Source: an uncultured Aureimonas sp.
GTDB lineage: Bacteria; Pseudomonadota; Alphaproteobacteria; Rhizobiales; Rhizobiaceae
Assembly (NCBI RefSeq): GCF_913775355.1
Contig: NZ_CAJYIU010000324.1
Location: 1 to 46,713 of the forward strand
Direction of reading: 5' to 3'
Length of the DNA stretch: 46,713 nucleotides
The notes under the pieces were generated by a model, which did no database searches, was not told the DNA's origin, and saw only the letters and a program-made list of their open reading frames with translations. The position numbers and the translations under genes were made by a program. Below, in pieces: positions 31,786 to 41,790 of this stretch (position 1 is its first letter; the number at the start of each line of letters is the position of its first letter).

Positions 31786-31958
31786 ACCCGGCTTGGCCAG
31801 CGCGCTTTCGCCATGCTAAGCCGCAGGTCTCGCCGATCTACCGAATCCGCCCACATCTGGCAGATGGGGCTCGGATCAGCACTGGCGGGGTAACGCTTGA
31901 TTAACGGGACCCCGGCGGCTAACGAAACGGCGAAAGCCATCTCAACAGAGGAATGACC

Positions 31959-32195
31959 ATGAGCGATACCGCTGAACGGGTGAAGAAGATCGTCGTCGAG
32001 CACCTGGGCGTCGAGCAGGAGAAGGTCACCGAGAACGCTTCGTTCATCGACGACCTCGGTGCCGACAGCCTCGACACGGTCGAGCTCGTCATGGCGTTCG
32101 AAGAAGAGTTCGGCGTCGAGATTCCGGACGATGCGGCCGAGACGATCCTCACGGTCGGCGACGCCGTGAAGTTCATCGAGAAGAACCAGGCCTGA
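31959..32195 (+). CDS. acpP: Acyl carrier protein, 78 aa
   Basis: The acidic carrier of growing acyl chains. The phosphopantetheine attachment site is Ser37 in [12 protein letters not shown]. An ATG at 31953 is directly against the AGAGGA ribosome-binding site, while the ATG at 31959 ([10 protein letters not shown]) is six bases from it and gives the standard 78-residue length, so I use the second. A 173-base gap before it probably holds an extra promoter, as acpP is usually the most highly expressed gene of the group. Confidence 0.98.
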   Translation: MSDTAERVKKIVVEHLGVEQEKVTENASFIDDLGADSLDTVELVMAFEEEFGVEIPDDAAETILTVGDAVKFIEKNQA

Positions 32196-32202
32196 GATCG
32201 GC

Positions 32203-32221
32203 GGGCGGGCTAAGCCCGCCC
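32203..32221 (+). terminator. Hairpin between acpP and fabF
   Basis: A perfect 8-bp stem, GGGCGGGC with GCCCGCCC, closes a TAA loop and is followed by TTCATTTT. It lies 8 bases past the acpP stop and 20 before fabF, so it could give partial termination that keeps acpP mRNA in excess over fabF. Confidence 0.6.
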
Positions 32222-32240
32222 TTCATTTTAAGAGTTCGGA

Positions 32241-33506
32241 ATGAGACGAGTCGTCATCACCGGCGTCGGAATGGTCAGCCCTCTCGGGGCGGGCGTCGAT
32301 GTGACATGGAAGCGTCTGCTGGAGGGCCGCAGCGCGGCTCGCCGGGTCGAGAGTTTCGACGTCTCGGACTTGCCCTGTCAGATCGCATGCCAGATCCCGC
32401 GCGGTGACGGCTCCGACGGCACGTTCAACGCCGATCTCTGGATGGAGCCGAAGGAGCAGCGCAAGGTTGACGATTTCATCGTCTACGCCGTAGCCGCTGC
32501 TGCCGAAGCCCTCGACGATGCCGACTGGCATCCCGAAAGCTACGACGACCAGTGCGCCACCGGCGTTCTGATCGGATCGGGCATCGGCGGTCTCGAAGGC
32601 ATCGAGCGCCATTCGCTGATCCTGGCCGAGAAGGGCCCGCGACGGATCAGCCCCTTCTTCATTCCGGGCAGCCTCATCAACCTCGCGTCGGGCCACGTCT
32701 CGATCCGCAACGGGTTGAAGGGTCCGAACCATTCCGTCGTCACCGCCTGCTCGACCGGCGCTCATGCGATCGGCGACGCAGCGCGCCTCGTGATGCTCGG
32801 CGACGCGGATGTGATGGTCGCTGGCGGAGCCGAATCCCCGGTCGGGCGCCTGTCGCTCGCGGGTTTCGCGGCCTGCCGCGCCCTCTCCACCAGCTACAAC
32901 GACGACCCGACGGCCGCTTCGCGCCCCTACGACAAGGGCCGCGACGGGTTCGTCATGGGCGAGGGTGCCGGTATCGTCGTTCTCGAGGAACTCGAGCACG
33001 CCCGCGCGCGCGGTGCCCGCATCTATGCCGAGGTCATCGGTTACGGCCTCTCCGGTGACGCGCACCACATCACGGCACCGGCCGAAGACGGTGACGGCGC
33101 CTATCGCTGCATGAAGGCCGCGCTGAAGCGCGCCGGCATCACCGCCGATCAGATCGACTACATCAATGCGCATGGCACCTCGACGCCGCTCGGCGACGAG
33201 ATCGAGCTACGCGCGATCGAGCGCCTCGTCGGCGACGCCGCGTCGACGATCGCCATGTCCTCGACGAAGTCCGCGATCGGGCATCTTCTCGGCGCCGCGG
33301 GCGCCGTGGAGGCGATCTTCGCCACGCTCGCGATCCGCGACAACGTCGCTCCGCCGACTCTCAACCTCGCCGATCCGTCGGTCGAGACCAAGATCGATCT
33401 CGTCCCGCTGAAGAAGCGCGAGAAGCAGATCGATATCGCCCTGTCGAACTCGTTCGGGTTCGGCGGCACCAACGCATCGGTGGTCCTGCGGCGCTTCGAA
33501 AGCTGA
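32241..33506 (+). CDS. fabF: 3-oxoacyl-ACP synthase II, 421 aa
   Basis: FabF condenses malonyl-ACP with acyl-ACP. The nucleophile Cys170 (VVTACSTGAH), His312 (NAHGTSTPLGD) and His349 (SAIGHLLGAAG) form the condensing-enzyme triad. The thiolase-fold glycine-rich end NSFGFGGTNASVV is intact. It lies directly after acpP, as in most alphaproteobacteria. Confidence 0.98.
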   Translation: MRRVVITGVGMVSPLGAGVDVTWKRLLEGRSAARRVESFDVSDLPCQIACQIPRGDGSDGTFNADLWMEPKEQRKVDDFIVYAVAAAAEALDDADWHPESYDDQCATGVLIGSGIGGLEGIERHSLILAEKGPRRISPFFIPGSLINLASGHVSIRNGLKGPNHSVVTACSTGAHAIGDAARLVMLGDADVMVAGGAESPVGRLSLAGFAACRALSTSYNDDPTAASRPYDKGRDGFVMGEGAGIVVLEELEHARARGARIYAEVIGYGLSGDAHHITAPAEDGDGAYRCMKAALKRAGITADQIDYINAHGTSTPLGDEIELRAIERLVGDAASTIAMSSTKSAIGHLLGAAGAVEAIFATLAIRDNVAPPTLNLADPSVETKIDLVPLKKREKQIDIALSNSFGFGGTNASVVLRRFES

Positions 33507-33646
33507 AGCCTACGGGCTTTCGCCACATTCGAATGTTGCTACCTGCTGAGTGATACCGGCAGTCGGGCGGCTGCGTCCGCCGGTGGTCTGGCCGGGCGGG
33601 CGCGAAGGACGGGCGCTCACCTGCAACTGGTACAGGGAGGTCCGCC

Positions 33647-34795
33647 GTGACCCATGGTTTCGACGAACAGCTTCCGCCAGCCGGCGAGGAGCCGACCCGC
33701 CGCACCAAACCGAAGCGCCGATCGCGCCATGCGCGGAACGGCTTCGTCATCCTGATGAACTTCGGGTTCAGCCTCGCGCTGCTGGCGGCGATTGCGGGCG
33801 GACTGGTCTTCTACTGGGGCAAGCAGACCTTCGACAGCACAGGGCCACTGAAGACCGAGGCGACCTATCTCGTCAATCGCGGGGCAGGGCTGGAGAGCAT
33901 TGCGGCCGGCTTGGAGCGCGCCGGCATCGTCAGCGACGCCCAGGTCTTCGAGTACGGCGTGCGCGTCGCCTCCATGGAGGGCTTAAGCGGTCGCGGCGAT
34001 ACCGGCATTCGAGCCGGCGAGTACGCCTTCGCCCCCGGCTCCAGCATGCGCGACGTGATGGACACCCTTCGCAGCGGCAATTCCATCCAGCACGCCGTGA
34101 CGATCCCAGAGGGCTGGACGATCCAGCAGATCTACGCCCGCCTCGAGTCCGATCCGGTGCTGGTGGGCGACATGCCTCCGATGGTCGCCGAGGGAACGCT
34201 CCTGCCGGAGACCTACACGTTCACGCGCGGCATGACCCGCGCCGCGATGGTCGATCGCATGAAGGAAGCGCAGTCGGAACTCGTCGAAGAGATCTGGAAG
34301 GGCCGTCAGGATGACCTTCCGGTCAAGGACATCGGCGAGTTCGTAACGCTGGCCTCCATCGTCGAGAAGGAAACCGGCATCGCGTCAGAGCGTCCGCATG
34401 TGGCCTCGGTGTTCATCAATCGTCTGCGCGAAGGCATGCGGCTGCAATCCGATCCGACGATCATCTACGGGGTCTGGGGCGGGGCCGGCAAACCGTCGGA
34501 CGAGCCGATCCGCCAGTCGCACATCGCCAGCAACAGCCCCTACAACACCTATGTGATCCGCGGCCTTCCGCCCGGCCCGATCGCCAATCCCGGGCGGGCG
34601 TCGCTGGAAGCGGTCGCGCATCCGCTGGACACCAAGGACCTGTATTTCGTGGCGGACGGCACAGGCGGCCATGCCTTCGCCCGCACGCTGAACGAGCACA
34701 ACGCCAACGTTCGGCGCTACCGCGACATCGAGCGCGCCGCCGCGGCGGGGCGGGCCGACGCCGCCTCGCCGGACGACCCTGCCGTTGCACAGTGA
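33647..34795 (+). CDS. mltG: Endolytic murein transglycosylase MltG, 382 aa
   Basis: MltG cleaves nascent glycan strands and is thought to set their length. The cytoplasmic N-terminus is basic (PTRRTKPKRRSRHARN), one membrane helix lies at about 32-57, and the periplasmic YceG-like domain contains a LysM-like part. The catalytic Glu240 sits in LASIVEKETG, followed by VFINRLREGMRLQSDPT. The start codon is GTG at 33647 with GGGAGG 6 bases upstream. It lies in the expected place after fabF. Confidence 0.96.
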   Translation: MTHGFDEQLPPAGEEPTRRTKPKRRSRHARNGFVILMNFGFSLALLAAIAGGLVFYWGKQTFDSTGPLKTEATYLVNRGAGLESIAAGLERAGIVSDAQVFEYGVRVASMEGLSGRGDTGIRAGEYAFAPGSSMRDVMDTLRSGNSIQHAVTIPEGWTIQQIYARLESDPVLVGDMPPMVAEGTLLPETYTFTRGMTRAAMVDRMKEAQSELVEEIWKGRQDDLPVKDIGEFVTLASIVEKETGIASERPHVASVFINRLREGMRLQSDPTIIYGVWGGAGKPSDEPIRQSHIASNSPYNTYVIRGLPPGPIANPGRASLEAVAHPLDTKDLYFVADGTGGHAFARTLNEHNANVRRYRDIERAAAAGRADAASPDDPAVAQ

Positions 34796-34842
34796 AGCCG
34801 CAGTGAGCCGGACCCGGCGGATCGAGGAGCGTTGTTGAGCGG

Positions 34843-35733
34843 ATGCCGGTGAACAGCATGACCGGGTTCGCCCGTGTGGAGGGCGCGACCGCGGGAGCGG
34901 ACTTCGTTTGGGAACTGCGCTCCGTCAACGGCAAGACGCTGGAAGTCCGTCTGCGTCTCCCGCCGGGGTTCGAGGGGATCGAGGCGGAGGTCCGCCGCAT
35001 CGTGGGCAGCCGTCTCGGCCGAGGCAATGTTCAGGTTTCGCTCAGTGTCCGCCGGGCAGCCGACGAAGCGCTGCCGTTCGTCATCCATCGCGAGATGCTG
35101 GACGCCGTGCTGCGGCTATCGGGGGAGCTCGTCCGGGACGGGCACGCGACGCTGCCGTCCGCCGACGGCCTGCTGGCTCTGCGCGGCGTCATCGACGTGG
35201 CCGAGCGCGTGCCCAGTCCCGAGGACGACGCACTGCGCCAGCGCGATATCCTTGCAGCCCTCGAAGACGCCGTGGAGCGTCTCGTCGTGTCCCGCGCTGG
35301 AGAAGGGCGGCAGCTGCAGTCGATCCTGGAAGATCGCCTTCGCGAAATCGGGCGCCTCGTTGAAGACGCCGAGAATGATCCGAGCCGTCGGATGGACGTC
35401 ATCCGCGATCGCCTCGCCCGTCAGGTGGCCGAACTGACGGAGGCCGCCGGCTCGCTCGATCCGGCGCGGCTTCATGCCGAAGCCGCCTTGATCGCCACGA
35501 GAGCCGATATCCGCGAGGAACTCGACCGATTGAGGGCCCATCTGCACGCGGCGCACGAGCTTTTGGCGCAGGACGCGCCGATCGGCCGCCGCTTCGACTT
35601 CCTGGCGCAGGAATTTAACCGGGAATCGAATACGGTGTGCTCCAAGTCCAATGCGGCTTCGTTGACCGCCATCGGCCTTCAGTTGAAGGTCGTCGTCGAC
35701 CAGTTGCGCGAACAGGTTCAGAACATCGAATGA
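34843..35733 (+). CDS. YicC family endoribonuclease-type protein, 296 aa
   Basis: The N-terminal signature [11 protein letters not shown] is followed by [25 protein letters not shown], and the C-terminal DUF1732 core reads [21 protein letters not shown]. Members of this family have been reported as RNA-binding ribonucleases. The gene overlaps gmk by ATGA, and the yicC-gmk neighbourhood is common. The GGAG ribosome-binding site is rather far (13 bases) from the ATG at 34843; a TTG at 34834 is an alternative start. Confidence 0.94.
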   Translation: MPVNSMTGFARVEGATAGADFVWELRSVNGKTLEVRLRLPPGFEGIEAEVRRIVGSRLGRGNVQVSLSVRRAADEALPFVIHREMLDAVLRLSGELVRDGHATLPSADGLLALRGVIDVAERVPSPEDDALRQRDILAALEDAVERLVVSRAGEGRQLQSILEDRLREIGRLVEDAENDPSRRMDVIRDRLARQVAELTEAAGSLDPARLHAEAALIATRADIREELDRLRAHLHAAHELLAQDAPIGRRFDFLAQEFNRESNTVCSKSNAASLTAIGLQLKVVVDQLREQVQNIE

Positions 35734-36419
35734 AACTTCAGGCCGACATCGAGTCCCCCATCCGGATCGCCAGGCGCGGGCTCATGCTCGTCATTTCGTC
35801 GCCGTCCGGAGCCGGGAAGTCGACCATCGCCCGCAGCCTTCTCGAGCAGGACACCCGCTTCTCCCTGTCCGTCAGCGTGACGACCCGCACGCGCCGCCCG
35901 AGCGAGATCGACGGCGTGCATTATCACTTCATCTCGCGTGACGAGTTCTTCCGCCTTCGCGATGGCGACGCGTTGCTCGAGTGGGCCGAGGTCCACGGCA
36001 ATCTCTACGGAACCCCGCGCGAGGCCGCCGAGAGGGCAATGCGGGACGGGCGCGACATGTTGTTCGACATCGATTGGCAGGGCGCGCTTCAGCTGCAGGA
36101 AAAGGCGAAGGCCGATATCGTGTCGATCTTCATCCTGCCGCCGTCGATGGAAGAGTTGAAGTCGCGCCTTCTGCGTCGCGCCGAAGACTCGAGCGAGACG
36201 ATCGCCATGCGCCTGCGCAACGCGAAGGTCGAGATCGAGCGGTGGCGGGACTACGAATATGTCGTGATCAACGACGATCTCAACCGTGCCTTCTCCGCCG
36301 TGCAGTCGATCGTCAACGCCGAGCGTCTGCGCCGGGACCGGCGCCCGGGCCTCTTCGACTTCACCTCGGTTCTTCTCGAACAGGCGTCCGCCGATATCGG
36401 CAAACTCGACGGGATCTGA
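35730..36419 (+). CDS. gmk: Guanylate kinase, 229 aa
   Basis: Gmk converts GMP to GDP. The P-loop SPSGAGKST lies at 24-32, and the GMP-binding elements [19 protein letters not shown] and [14 protein letters not shown] follow. The long N-terminus of about 20 residues and the C-terminal tail are ordinary variation. The ATG at 35730 overlaps the yicC-family TGA as ATGA, indicating coupling. The stop converges on rsmA within a perfect palindrome. Confidence 0.97.
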   Translation: MKLQADIESPIRIARRGLMLVISSPSGAGKSTIARSLLEQDTRFSLSVSVTTRTRRPSEIDGVHYHFISRDEFFRLRDGDALLEWAEVHGNLYGTPREAAERAMRDGRDMLFDIDWQGALQLQEKAKADIVSIFILPPSMEELKSRLLRRAEDSSETIAMRLRNAKVEIERWRDYEYVVINDDLNRAFSAVQSIVNAERLRRDRRPGLFDFTSVLLEQASADIGKLDGI

Positions 36420-36426
36420 TCCCGTC
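36408..36426. repeat. Perfect palindrome across the convergent gmk and rsmA stops
   Basis: GACGGGATC-T-GATCCCGTC spans the end of gmk and the end of rsmA, including the gmk stop codon and most of the rsmA stop. It could form the same hairpin in both transcripts. There is no T tract. Confidence 0.5.
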
Positions 36427-37258
36427 AGCCGGCCAGTGCGTTGGCGAGGCGAACGAACTCCTCGACCGACAGCGTTTCGGCCCGCCGCGTCGGGTCGATG
36501 CCCGCGCGGTTCAAAAGCGCCTCTCCGCCGATCGGCTTGACGCTCTGCCGGAGCATCTTCCGGCGCTGGCCGAAGGCGGCGGCCGTGACACGCTCGATGT
36601 CGGCAAGACGGGCGGAAAGCGGAGCCGCTTTCGGTACGATGCGGACGATCGCCGACGTCACCTTCGGGGGCGGCGTGAACGCCTCGCGCGAGACATCGAA
36701 GAGAATCTCCGCGTTGCAACGCCATCCGCACAGGACGCCGAGGCGCCCGTAGTGATCGTCGTCCGGCCCGGCCACGATCCGCTCGGCGACCTCCTTCTGG
36801 AACATCAGCGTCAGGTCGGTCCAGCGCGGGGGCCAGGCGGGACCCGTGATCCAGTTCAAGAGGAGCTGCGTGCCGACATTGTAGGGCAGGTTGGCGACGA
36901 TCTTGAACGGACCGTCGGTCAGGTCCGCCGGATCGATCGCCAGCGCATCGCCTTCGATGACGTGAAGGCGACCGGGGTAGTGGGCAGCAATCGCCTCCAG
37001 CGCCGGGATGCAGCGCGGGTCCTTCTCGATCGCGATGACCTTGCCCGCGCCGTGCGCGAGGAGCGCGCGCGTCAGCCCACCGGGACCCGGCCCCACCTCC
37101 ACCACGGTCGTGCCTTCCAGCGGCGCGGCCTGCCGGGCAATGCGCCCGGTCAGATTGAGATCGAGGAGAAAGTTCTGGCCGAGCGCCTTACGCGGATCGA
37201 GCCCGTGCGCCTCCAGCACCTCGCGGAGCGGCGGCAAACCGTCGAACGCGACGCTCAA
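36425..37258 (-). CDS. rsmA: 16S rRNA dimethyladenosine transferase, 277 aa
   Basis: RsmA (KsgA) dimethylates two adjacent adenosines near the 3' end of 16S rRNA. The S-adenosylmethionine motif [12 protein letters not shown] is at 52-63 and the catalytic NLPYN at 123-127. [10 protein letters not shown] at 26-35 is the usual N-terminal signature. The start codon is TTG at 37258, which overlaps the pdxA stop (TTGA) with GAGGA about 10 bases upstream. It is the last gene of the lpt operon. Confidence 0.97.
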   Translation of the reverse strand: MSVAFDGLPPLREVLEAHGLDPRKALGQNFLLDLNLTGRIARQAAPLEGTTVVEVGPGPGGLTRALLAHGAGKVIAIEKDPRCIPALEAIAAHYPGRLHVIEGDALAIDPADLTDGPFKIVANLPYNVGTQLLLNWITGPAWPPRWTDLTLMFQKEVAERIVAGPDDDHYGRLGVLCGWRCNAEILFDVSREAFTPPPKVTSAIVRIVPKAAPLSARLADIERVTAAAFGQRRKMLRQSVKPIGGEALLNRAGIDPTRRAETLSVEEFVRLANALAG

Positions 37259-38295
37259 GCTGCCGCGTCCTCGACCGCAGCGCCATTTCCCGCCATTCGG
37301 CCCGCGAGACGAAGGGCCGCGATGAAGCTGTTCGGCCGCGCCGTGCCGGTCCCCGCCAGATCGGCTGCCGTTCCGTGGTCGGGCGACGTCCGGATGATGG
37401 GAAGTCCGAGGGTCACGTTGACGGTCTCGTCGAAGGCGAGGGTCTTGGCGGGGATGAGGGCCTGGTCGTGATACATGCAGACGGCGACGTCGTAACGCGC
37501 GCGGGCTTCCGGGTGGAACATCGTATCGCCCGGCAACGGGCCGACGACGTCGAACCCTTCCGTGCGCAGGATCTCGACCGCAGGGCGAATGACGTTCTCG
37601 TCCTCGCGACCGATCGCACCCCGCTCGCCCGCGTGCGGATTGAGGCCTGACAACGCGAGGCGCGGACGCTCCAGTCCGAAGCGGACGCTGAGGTCACGGG
37701 CCACGATGCGGGCGGTCGACAGGATGAGTTCAGAGGTCAGCGTCGCCGGCACGTCGGCCAGCGGGATATGGATCGTGACTGGCACGCAGGAGAGGTCCGG
37801 GCCCGTCAGGAGCATGACGGGCTGGCACGCCCGGCCTGTCAGGCTCGTGCAGAGATCGGCCAGGTATTCCGTATGGCCCGGATGGCGGAAGCCGGCGTCG
37901 TAGAGCGCCTTCTTGTCGATCGGGTTGGTGACGATGGCCGCAGCGGCGCCGTCGAGAACGAGTCGCGTCGCCCGGTCGATCGCCTCGATCGTGCCGGCCG
38001 CGTTGGCGGGATCGGGGCGGCCCGGCGCTTCGGAATGCGGGTTGACGAGCGGCAGGATGTCGAGGAACCCCCCGTCGGCGCCGCACTCGGCCGGGCTGCC
38101 GATGGTCCGCACCTGAACGTCGAGGGCGAGGCGCTCCGCGCGTCGCGCGACCATCTCGGGATCGGCGATTAGAAAGAAGCGGGGGAGGCCGAGGGACTGG
38201 CGGCGCTGAAAGGCCGCCAGCGTGATGTCGACGCCGACACCGGAGGGCTCGCCGACCGATACGGCCAGCGGAAGGGAAGCGAGCGCGGAGGACAC
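37255..38295 (-). CDS. pdxA: 4-hydroxythreonine-4-phosphate dehydrogenase, 346 aa
   Basis: PdxA oxidises 4-phosphohydroxy-threonine in vitamin B6 synthesis. The N-terminal [12 protein letters not shown], the metal-binding [12 protein letters not shown] and [15 protein letters not shown] segments, and [13 protein letters not shown] near the C-terminus are family hallmarks. The start is GTG one base after the surA stop codon. The surA-pdxA-rsmA order is shared with many Proteobacteria, including E. coli. Confidence 0.97.
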   Translation of the reverse strand: MSSALASLPLAVSVGEPSGVGVDITLAAFQRRQSLGLPRFFLIADPEMVARRAERLALDVQVRTIGSPAECGADGGFLDILPLVNPHSEAPGRPDPANAAGTIEAIDRATRLVLDGAAAAIVTNPIDKKALYDAGFRHPGHTEYLADLCTSLTGRACQPVMLLTGPDLSCVPVTIHIPLADVPATLTSELILSTARIVARDLSVRFGLERPRLALSGLNPHAGERGAIGREDENVIRPAVEILRTEGFDVVGPLPGDTMFHPEARARYDVAVCMYHDQALIPAKTLAFDETVNVTLGLPIIRTSPDHGTAADLAGTGTARPNSFIAALRLAGRMAGNGAAVEDAAA

Positions 38296-38296
38296 G

Positions 38297-39238
38297 TCAG
38301 CGACGGACGATCGTCGCCTTGTCCTTCAGCTTGTTCAGGTAGTCCTTGTCGGGCTCCTTCTTGCCCATGGCAGCGAGGTCCTTCTCCTGGAACACCATCG
38401 CAGCCACCTGATCGTCGGACACGGTCCGCGTGTCGCAGACGCCGATCAGTTCGACGCCGCGCTCGGTCGCCTGCGGCTTGGTCGCGCGGCCGCGGCTCGT
38501 GTTCATGATGTCGTCCTTCCAGCGCGGCGGAAGCTCCGGCTCGGCGACACGGCCGAGATCGCGAACGGTCACGTCGCGCAGGCCGCGCGCGGTCTCGTAG
38601 GTCGCCTGGCAATTGGTGAAGCGCTGGCGAAGGTTATTAGCCTCCGACATGCGACGGTCAAGCTGCGCGCCGCGCTTGTCGTTGGGGACGACGAAGATCA
38701 CCTGCTGGAGCGAGTATTCGGTGACCTTGGGCTTCGCGCCGCCTTCCTTCAGCATGCGCGCGACGACATCCTGCTCGGACAGCCGCTCGGTCTGGCGGAC
38801 ATTGGCGATCACCGCCTGGCCCCAGCCCATCTGGACGCGGATATAGTCCTTGAAGCCCTTGGCGGAGAAGCCCGCGCGCGACAGGACTTCAGCCAGCTGG
38901 GCTTCGGTGAGCTTGTTGTCCTTGGCGAAGCGGCCGAAGGCCTCGTCGATCGCCGCGTCGGGAATGTTGATGCGGCGTCGTGCGATTTCCTGACGCTTGA
39001 TCGCCTCGTCGATCAGCTCGTTCGTGGCCGCCTCGGTCCCGCCCGGCGCCCGGCGCAGCTTGAGGAACGCCGCGCGCTGCTGGATCTGGTAGGTGGTGAT
39101 CGGCTGCTTGTTGACCACCACCTTGATCTCGGACTCGGCCATGCTGGGCGAGGAGAACGTGGCGGTCGCGGCCAGCGCGAGGGGCGAGGCGAGCAGCGAA
39201 CAGACCGCAAGTCGGACGGTGAAGTTGCGTGCGATCAT
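38297..39238 (-). CDS. surA: SurA-type periplasmic chaperone, 313 aa
   Basis: SurA escorts outer-membrane proteins such as LptD. A signal peptide covers about residues 1-34 ([20 protein letters not shown]). The SurA_N chaperone domain follows ([35 protein letters not shown]). Only one divergent parvulin-like domain remains ([20 protein letters not shown]), so at 313 residues it is shorter than the 428-residue E. coli protein with two. This short form is usual in alphaproteobacteria. Isomerase activity is doubtful. It lies directly after lptD. Confidence 0.9.
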   Translation of the reverse strand: MIARNFTVRLAVCSLLASPLALAATATFSSPSMAESEIKVVVNKQPITTYQIQQRAAFLKLRRAPGGTEAATNELIDEAIKRQEIARRRINIPDAAIDEAFGRFAKDNKLTEAQLAEVLSRAGFSAKGFKDYIRVQMGWGQAVIANVRQTERLSEQDVVARMLKEGGAKPKVTEYSLQQVIFVVPNDKRGAQLDRRMSEANNLRQRFTNCQATYETARGLRDVTVRDLGRVAEPELPPRWKDDIMNTSRGRATKPQATERGVELIGVCDTRTVSDDQVAAMVFQEKDLAAMGKKEPDKDYLNKLKDKATIVRR

Positions 39239-39341
39239 GGTCTCTCGTGTCTCCCGATTCCCGCCAGCGTGCCCAACGGCCTTCGCGCTCGACGCATGGC
39301 TAGCGTCGAGCTTTGGCGAAACGATGGTCTTCTAGCCGCAA

Positions 39342-41789
39342 TCAGCCGCCGCTTCCAAGCCCGAAACCGAAATCTGCGTCGACAAGCGTGCGCAGCGCAA
39401 GCTTGAACATCAGCTTCGACTCCGACGACTGGAGGTTGTAGCGGTCGTTCGTGTTCTGGTACTCGGCGATGAGGCTAAAGCACTCGTCGGCATAGCCGAC
39501 GCCGAAGGACCGGTTGATCACCGCCTTGTTCTCGATGTCGTAGGAGAACGAGCCGAACGTACGGATCTGATCGGTGACCTTCAGCGACGCGGACGTCGTG
39601 ACCTGATGACGATCCTGCGGGAAGCTGTAGATCGGCTGGGCACCGATCAGCGAGTAGGTCACCGCAGTGTCGAGGCGGCCGACGGTGACGCCGGCCATCA
39701 CATCGGCACGGTTCACGTCGAGCGTCTTCTCGTCGAAGCGGCCCTGCGCGCCGAGGCTGACGCCGTAGGGCGTCGAGAGCGCGACGGCCGACACGTAGTC
39801 CGAGCGGTCGGTCTCAAGGCCGGATTCGAAGCCGACGAGCGCGTAGTCGATCTGCGCGTAGGGGTTGTCGCCGGCGATGTGGAACGACTGGCCGATCAGG
39901 GCATCGAGCGAGTAGCCGGCGCCGAAGACGCCACTGTACTGGACGCCGACATTGGCGCGCGTGCCGCCCTCGATGCGGTCGTAGCCCGAGAACTTGTCCT
40001 CGTCGAAGAGATTGGCCGCATTGAAGACGAGGCTCTGGGCGTCCTCGTTGGGCAGTCGGCCCGCGTCCATCTCGTTCGGGCGGACAAGCAGCTGCGCGAT
40101 CGGGGTAATGACGTGCTGCGTGTTCGCGGTTTCGATCAGGTAGGGGTAGCGGGCTTCCAGCCCGGCCGTCGCCATCGCGCGGCCACCGGCCTCGTCCACT
40201 TCTACGCCGCCGAGACCGAACGCCGTGCCGTTGGCGTAGCCGATCTGGCTCATGTCGGCGCGGTAGAGATCGCCGCGGCCGGAAAGCGAGGGGGTGATCT
40301 GTAGACCACCGTCGGTCGTGTAAGTCCGGCGCCAGCGGGCGTCGAAGGTCGCGCGCGAATAGTCGCCTTCCAGCCCGTTGCGCCGAAAATAGTCGGTGCG
40401 GAACGGGAAGCCGTTGCCCTGCTCGCAGATGCCCGAGACGGTGAACTCGCTCTGGCAGATCAGAAGGAAACCGGGGCTCGACGCGTTCCGCGTGAGGTTC
40501 GTGACGTTGACGTTGTACTCGAGCTGGCCGCCGAGAACCGGGTTCTCCTCGATCCGCTGATAGTCGAGCGTCGGCCAGACATAGGGCTGGACGCGGTCGG
40601 TCAGCGTGTTCTCGGTCTGGACGTCGAATTTCTGGCCGCGCAGGTCGAAGAAGCTCTGGTCGCCGAGCCCGGTCAGATAGACCTCGGACGTGCGATAGAT
40701 CTGCGAAAAGTTCTGGATCTCATAAACGTTCGAGAAGTTCGGGTCGGTTTGGGCGAGAATGTCCCAGCCGAACGTCCAGCGATCGTTGAGGGCGAAGCGC
40801 CCGGTCGTGCCGACCATGCCACGGGCATCGTCCACCGGATCGGCGAAGCTCGTGACGTTGTCCGACCGGAAATCGCCGAAGCGCTCGGGGTTGGCCTGGC
40901 TGATGCCGGCCGTTTGCAGGGTGATGTAGCCGTTCTCGAAGGCCTTGCGGTATTCGGCCTCGGCGAGGAAGCCCTGCTTGGTGAAGTAGGTGCCGGCGAT
41001 CGTGGCGTCGGACGAATCGTCGATCGCGAAATAGTAGGGTATGCGAACGCCGAAGCCGGTCTTGTCGGAGGACTTGAACGCGGGGGCAAGAAGGCCGCTC
41101 TGCCGCTTCACGGTGGGGTCCGGCGAGGCGAAGTAGGGGAGGTAGGCAAGCGGCTTTCCGAACAGCTCGAAGCGCGCGCCGTAGTATCGGATGACCTTGG
41201 CGTTCTGATCCCAGACGATGCGACGCGCCTTCACCTGCCACAGGGGCGGGCGATCGGGGTGCTTCTCGCAGGCTTCGCAGGCCGTGTAGACGCCGCGCTC
41301 GAACGTCGTCACCGCGCCGTCGCGGCGGACCGCCTGGCCGGCAGCGAAGCGGGTGTTGTCCGGCGTCTCGATGCGGAGCGCCTGAACGAATCCGTTCGCG
41401 AAGTCGTCGGTCACGTCGATGGAGTCGGCATAGATCCGGTTGCCGGTCGGCTCGATCAGTTCGACGTCGCCCGAGGCCACGAGCCTCCGGCTAGCCTGAT
41501 CGTAGACGATGTCCTTCGCCACGAGCTTGTAGGGGCCGTAGTCGATTTGGACGCCACCGGCGGCCCGAACGACCTGGCGGTCGCTGTCGTAGGTGACGGT
41601 GTCGGCTTCCAGGAACAGCTGCGTTCCCTCGGGCACCGACACGGAGCCGCCGAGCTGCCCGAGCGAAGCCTGCGCCAGCGCAGGCGAAGCTGAGGCGAGG
41701 GCGGCCACGGCCACACCCGCCAACAGAGCGCCCTTCGCCTTCGACCAGCCCCCGGTCTCGGCACGGCGCGGGTTCCCCCTCGCTGTCAT
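39342..41789 (-). CDS. lptD: LPS-assembly outer-membrane protein LptD, 815 aa
   Basis: LptD inserts lipopolysaccharide into the outer leaflet together with LptE. A signal peptide with a long basic N-region (MTARGNPRRAETGG... GVAVAALASASPALAQA) precedes an OstA-type jelly-roll (about 55-160) and a large C-terminal beta-barrel. Cysteines in ACEACEKH near the barrel entry and in the barrel may form the disulfides important in this family. I chose 41789 because AGGAGG lies 9 bases upstream, although an ATG at 41798 is in frame and overlaps that site. It begins just past the lptG stop. Confidence 0.95.
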   Translation of the reverse strand: MTARGNPRRAETGGWSKAKGALLAGVAVAALASASPALAQASLGQLGGSVSVPEGTQLFLEADTVTYDSDRQVVRAAGGVQIDYGPYKLVAKDIVYDQASRRLVASGDVELIEPTGNRIYADSIDVTDDFANGFVQALRIETPDNTRFAAGQAVRRDGAVTTFERGVYTACEACEKHPDRPPLWQVKARRIVWDQNAKVIRYYGARFELFGKPLAYLPYFASPDPTVKRQSGLLAPAFKSSDKTGFGVRIPYYFAIDDSSDATIAGTYFTKQGFLAEAEYRKAFENGYITLQTAGISQANPERFGDFRSDNVTSFADPVDDARGMVGTTGRFALNDRWTFGWDILAQTDPNFSNVYEIQNFSQIYRTSEVYLTGLGDQSFFDLRGQKFDVQTENTLTDRVQPYVWPTLDYQRIEENPVLGGQLEYNVNVTNLTRNASSPGFLLICQSEFTVSGICEQGNGFPFRTDYFRRNGLEGDYSRATFDARWRRTYTTDGGLQITPSLSGRGDLYRADMSQIGYANGTAFGLGGVEVDEAGGRAMATAGLEARYPYLIETANTQHVITPIAQLLVRPNEMDAGRLPNEDAQSLVFNAANLFDEDKFSGYDRIEGGTRANVGVQYSGVFGAGYSLDALIGQSFHIAGDNPYAQIDYALVGFESGLETDRSDYVSAVALSTPYGVSLGAQGRFDEKTLDVNRADVMAGVTVGRLDTAVTYSLIGAQPIYSFPQDRHQVTTSASLKVTDQIRTFGSFSYDIENKAVINRSFGVGYADECFSLIAEYQNTNDRYNLQSSESKLMFKLALRTLVDADFGFGLGSGG

Positions 41790-41790
41790 A

